A program made the translations under genes and the position numbers. Shown here piece by piece: positions 62,500-64,000 of a DNA stretch of 64,000 bases; position 1 is the stretch's first letter, and every line of letters starts with the position of its first letter. This DNA comes from Actinoplanes derwentensis. Lineage in GTDB: Bacteria; Actinomycetota; Actinomycetes; Mycobacteriales; Micromonosporaceae. Below the pieces are notes generated by a model. The model did no database searches and was not told the origin of the DNA. It worked only from the letters and a program-made list of their open reading frames with translations. The stretch covers positions 5,842,501 to 5,906,500 of the forward strand of contig NZ_LT629758.1 in NCBI RefSeq assembly GCF_900104725.1. The letters are read 5' to 3'.

Positions 62500-63230
62500 A
62501 GGCCGGACTCCGCGGTCCGGACCATGATCCGGCGGCATTCCTCGCAGCGGACCACTTCGTCCTTGGCCGCCGCCTTCACCCGGTGCAGGTCGGCCCCGTA
62601 GAGCTCGATCCGGCAGCCACCACAGCGGCCCGCGTAGAACAGCGCCGCACCCAGGCCGCTGTCGGTACGGATCTTCTCGTACAGGGTGACCAGGTCCTCG
62701 GGCAGATCCGCGGCGAGCGGCCCGCGGGCCTGCTTCTTGAACTCCAGCTCCTTGGCGATCTCCGCCCACGCCGCGTCCCGGCGGTGCTCGGCGTCCGCAC
62801 GGCGCTCGGCCGTGGTACCCAGCTTCGCCTGCACCCTGGTCAGCGTCGCCTCGGCGGTCTCCCGCTGCTCCATCAGCTCCAGCTCGGCGTCCTCCAACTC
62901 GGACTGCCGGCGGTTCAGCGTGGTCAGCTCGTGCTGCAGGCCCTCGACCTCACGCAGTGAGCCACCCGCTTCCAGACGCTTCTGGTCCTTGTCCTTGCGC
63001 TGCCGGACCTGGTCGATGTCCTTCTCCAGCCGGGCGATGTCCCGGTCCAGGTCGTCGACGACCACCTGGGCGCGGACCCGCTCGTCCTCCAGCGCGGCGA
63101 TCTCCCGCGCGACCGCGTCGATCTCGGCCAGCTCGGGCAGCGACTTCCGCTTGTGGGCGAGCTGAGCCAGGGTGGTGTCGATGGTCTGCAGGTCGAGCAG
63201 ACGACGCTGGGCTTCCGGGGCGGCCTTCAC
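62496..63230 (-). CDS. C4 zinc-ribbon coiled-coil protein (CdsZ/Rv2229c-like)
   Basis: A protein of 244 residues. A long coiled coil (about 15-180, for example ELAEIDAVAREIAALEDERVR) is followed by a C-terminal zinc ribbon with CGGCRIELYG and CEECRRIMVRT. It resembles Chlamydia CT398/H. pylori HP0958 and Rv2229c. The function is unsettled; the family is annotated as a zinc-ribbon regulatory protein. Its start overlaps the Nif3 gene stop by 4 nt, and it is upstream of the RNase H fusion. Confidence 0.9.
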   Translation of the reverse strand: MKAAPEAQRRLLDLQTIDTTLAQLAHKRKSLPELAEIDAVAREIAALEDERVRAQVVVDDLDRDIARLEKDIDQVRQRKDKDQKRLEAGGSLREVEGLQHELTTLNRRQSELEDAELELMEQRETAEATLTRVQAKLGTTAERRADAEHRRDAAWAEIAKELEFKKQARGPLAADLPEDLVTLYEKIRTDSGLGAALFYAGRCGGCRIELYGADLHRVKAAAKDEVVRCEECRRIMVRTAESGL

Positions 63231-64000
63231 GGGCGGATCTCCAAATCATTGCGAATCGCATGGACGGTCCAGGGGTCGGTGTCCAGGTCCGACACCAGCA
63301 CTTCGACGCCGAACTCCGCGCGTAACCAGACCGCCACGTCATCTAGCCAGGGCCGCTCACTCGCCCAGTGGGCGACGTCGAGCAGGGCCGGGCCACCGGC
63401 CGCGAGATGCTCGCTCACCGGATGATGCCGAAGATCGGCACAGAGGTACGCGTCGGCACCCGCCCGGACGGCGTCGGCCAGAAACGAGTCGCCCGCGCCA
63501 CCGCAGACGGCGACCGTGCTGATCAGGCGCTCCGGATCGCCGGCCGCCCGCACTCCGGCCGTGGTCGCGGGCAGCCGCTGCGCCACGAACCGGGCCAGCT
63601 CGGCCAGGGTCAGCGACGCCGGCAGGGTGCCGATCCGGCCCAGGCCACGGCCCGCTCCGGCGGCCGCGCCGGTGGCCGGCACCAGCGGCCGCAGCCCGGT
63701 CAGATCCAGCCGGGCGGCGAGCGCGTCGGAGACGCCGGGGTTGGCGACGTCGGCGTTGGTGTGCGCGGTGTAGAGCGCCACACCGGCCCGGATCAGCCGG
63801 TGCACGAGGGCGCCCTTGAACGTGTCGGGCGCGATCGACGAGACCGGTTTCAACAGGAGCGGATGGTGGGCGACGATCAGGTCGGCACCGGCGTCGAGCG
63901 CCTGCTCCACGGTCTCCGGGACGCAGTCGACGACGCACAGGACACGGGACACCGGATGGTCGAACTCACCGAGCACCAGTCCGACCCGGTCCCAGGACTC
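63227..64000 (-). CDS. Nif3-like dinuclear metal centre protein (partial)
   Basis: At least 257 residues are in the window; the N-terminus lies beyond position 64000, where the frame continues as ESWDRVGLVLGEFD, the typical Nif3 start. Metal-binding features are LIVAHHPLLLKPV, YTAHTNADVAN and LRHHPVSEH. It carries the two Nif3 halves around the inserted segment with LVPATGAAAGAGRGLGRIGTLP. Probably the first gene of the operon with the zinc-ribbon and RNase H/phosphatase proteins. Its biochemical role (metal chaperone or hydrolase) is unproven. Confidence 0.93.
   Translation of the reverse strand, partial: ESWDRVGLVLGEFDHPVSRVLCVVDCVPETVEQALDAGADLIVAHHPLLLKPVSSIAPDTFKGALVHRLIRAGVALYTAHTNADVANPGVSDALAARLDLTGLRPLVPATGAAAGAGRGLGRIGTLPASLTLAELARFVAQRLPATTAGVRAAGDPERLISTVAVCGGAGDSFLADAVRAGADAYLCADLRHHPVSEHLAAGGPALLDVAHWASERPWLDDVAVWLRAEFGVEVLVSDLDTDPWTVHAIRNDLEIRP

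Overview
The window is high-GC (about 70% by eye) actinobacterial chromosome. It uses many GTG starts, has ATGA/GTGA start-stop overlaps, and carries mycosin/WXG100, MptB/PimE-like mannosyltransferase and FxSxx-COOH genes. I infer a filamentous or spore-forming member of the Micromonosporaceae (Actinoplanes-like); no 16S rRNA or tRNA is present to confirm this. The conserved backbone resembles the Mycobacterium tuberculosis Rv2219-Rv2230c neighbourhood: RDD membrane protein, glnA1, glnE, glnA2, panB, RNase HI/phosphatase fusion, C4 zinc-ribbon coiled-coil protein and Nif3. Here that backbone is opened by several accessory blocks.

Layout. 0-2 kb: a SAM methyltransferase followed by low-GC debris: a deaminase-like toxin tip without a start codon and a frameshifted CxxC-rich ORF. 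2-4 kb: glnA1 and the divergent RDD gene. 4-9.4 kb: a partial type VII secretion (ESX-like) locus with a proline-rich PPE-like protein, its partner, two WXG100 proteins and a mycosin homologue that has lost its whole catalytic triad. 9.6-15 kb: a YdcF-like protein, an AfsR-type regulator and a DrrAB-type ABC exporter. 15-21.3 kb: a secreted phytase-like esterase/propeller protein, two GT-C mannosyltransferases and a polytopic membrane protein. 21.5-30.6 kb: a complete FxSxx-COOH RiPP-type operon (precursor, radical SAM/SPASM-HExxH enzyme, AAC(3)-like protein, FxsC, FxsT, membrane protein) with overlapping genes.

30.6-33.2 kb: an alpha/beta hydrolase, an OhrR-type regulator with a visible operator, and a zinc-ribbon membrane protein. 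33.2-42 kb: glnE, a class I glutamine amidotransferase, GNAT, VOC, WYL regulator, DUF350, an ECF sigma factor with a membrane partner, and glnA2. 42-46.4 kb: nadE, panB and a stand-alone RNB nuclease. 46.6-51.6 kb: one 1670-residue Lys/Ala-rich histone H1-like protein. 51.6-57.8 kb: asd, a methyltransferase, an M15 peptidase, ribA (GTP cyclohydrolase II), a threonine dehydratase-like enzyme, a GAPDH paralogue with an altered active site and a TIR protein. 58.0-58.5 kb: RNase P RNA. 58.5-64 kb: a DUF2637-like membrane protein, a monocarboxylate symporter pair, and the RNase HI/phosphatase, zinc-ribbon and Nif3 operon, which runs off the right edge.

Functional links. GlnE should (de)adenylylate GlnA1, whose target tyrosine is present, but not GlnA2, whose equivalent is tryptophan. 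The Fxs genes are probably translated as a coupled unit that makes and handles a modified peptide. The most unusual items are the complete Fxs operon, the pseudo-mycosin, the toxin-tip remnant and the divergent GAPDH with an operator-like palindrome inside its promoter.
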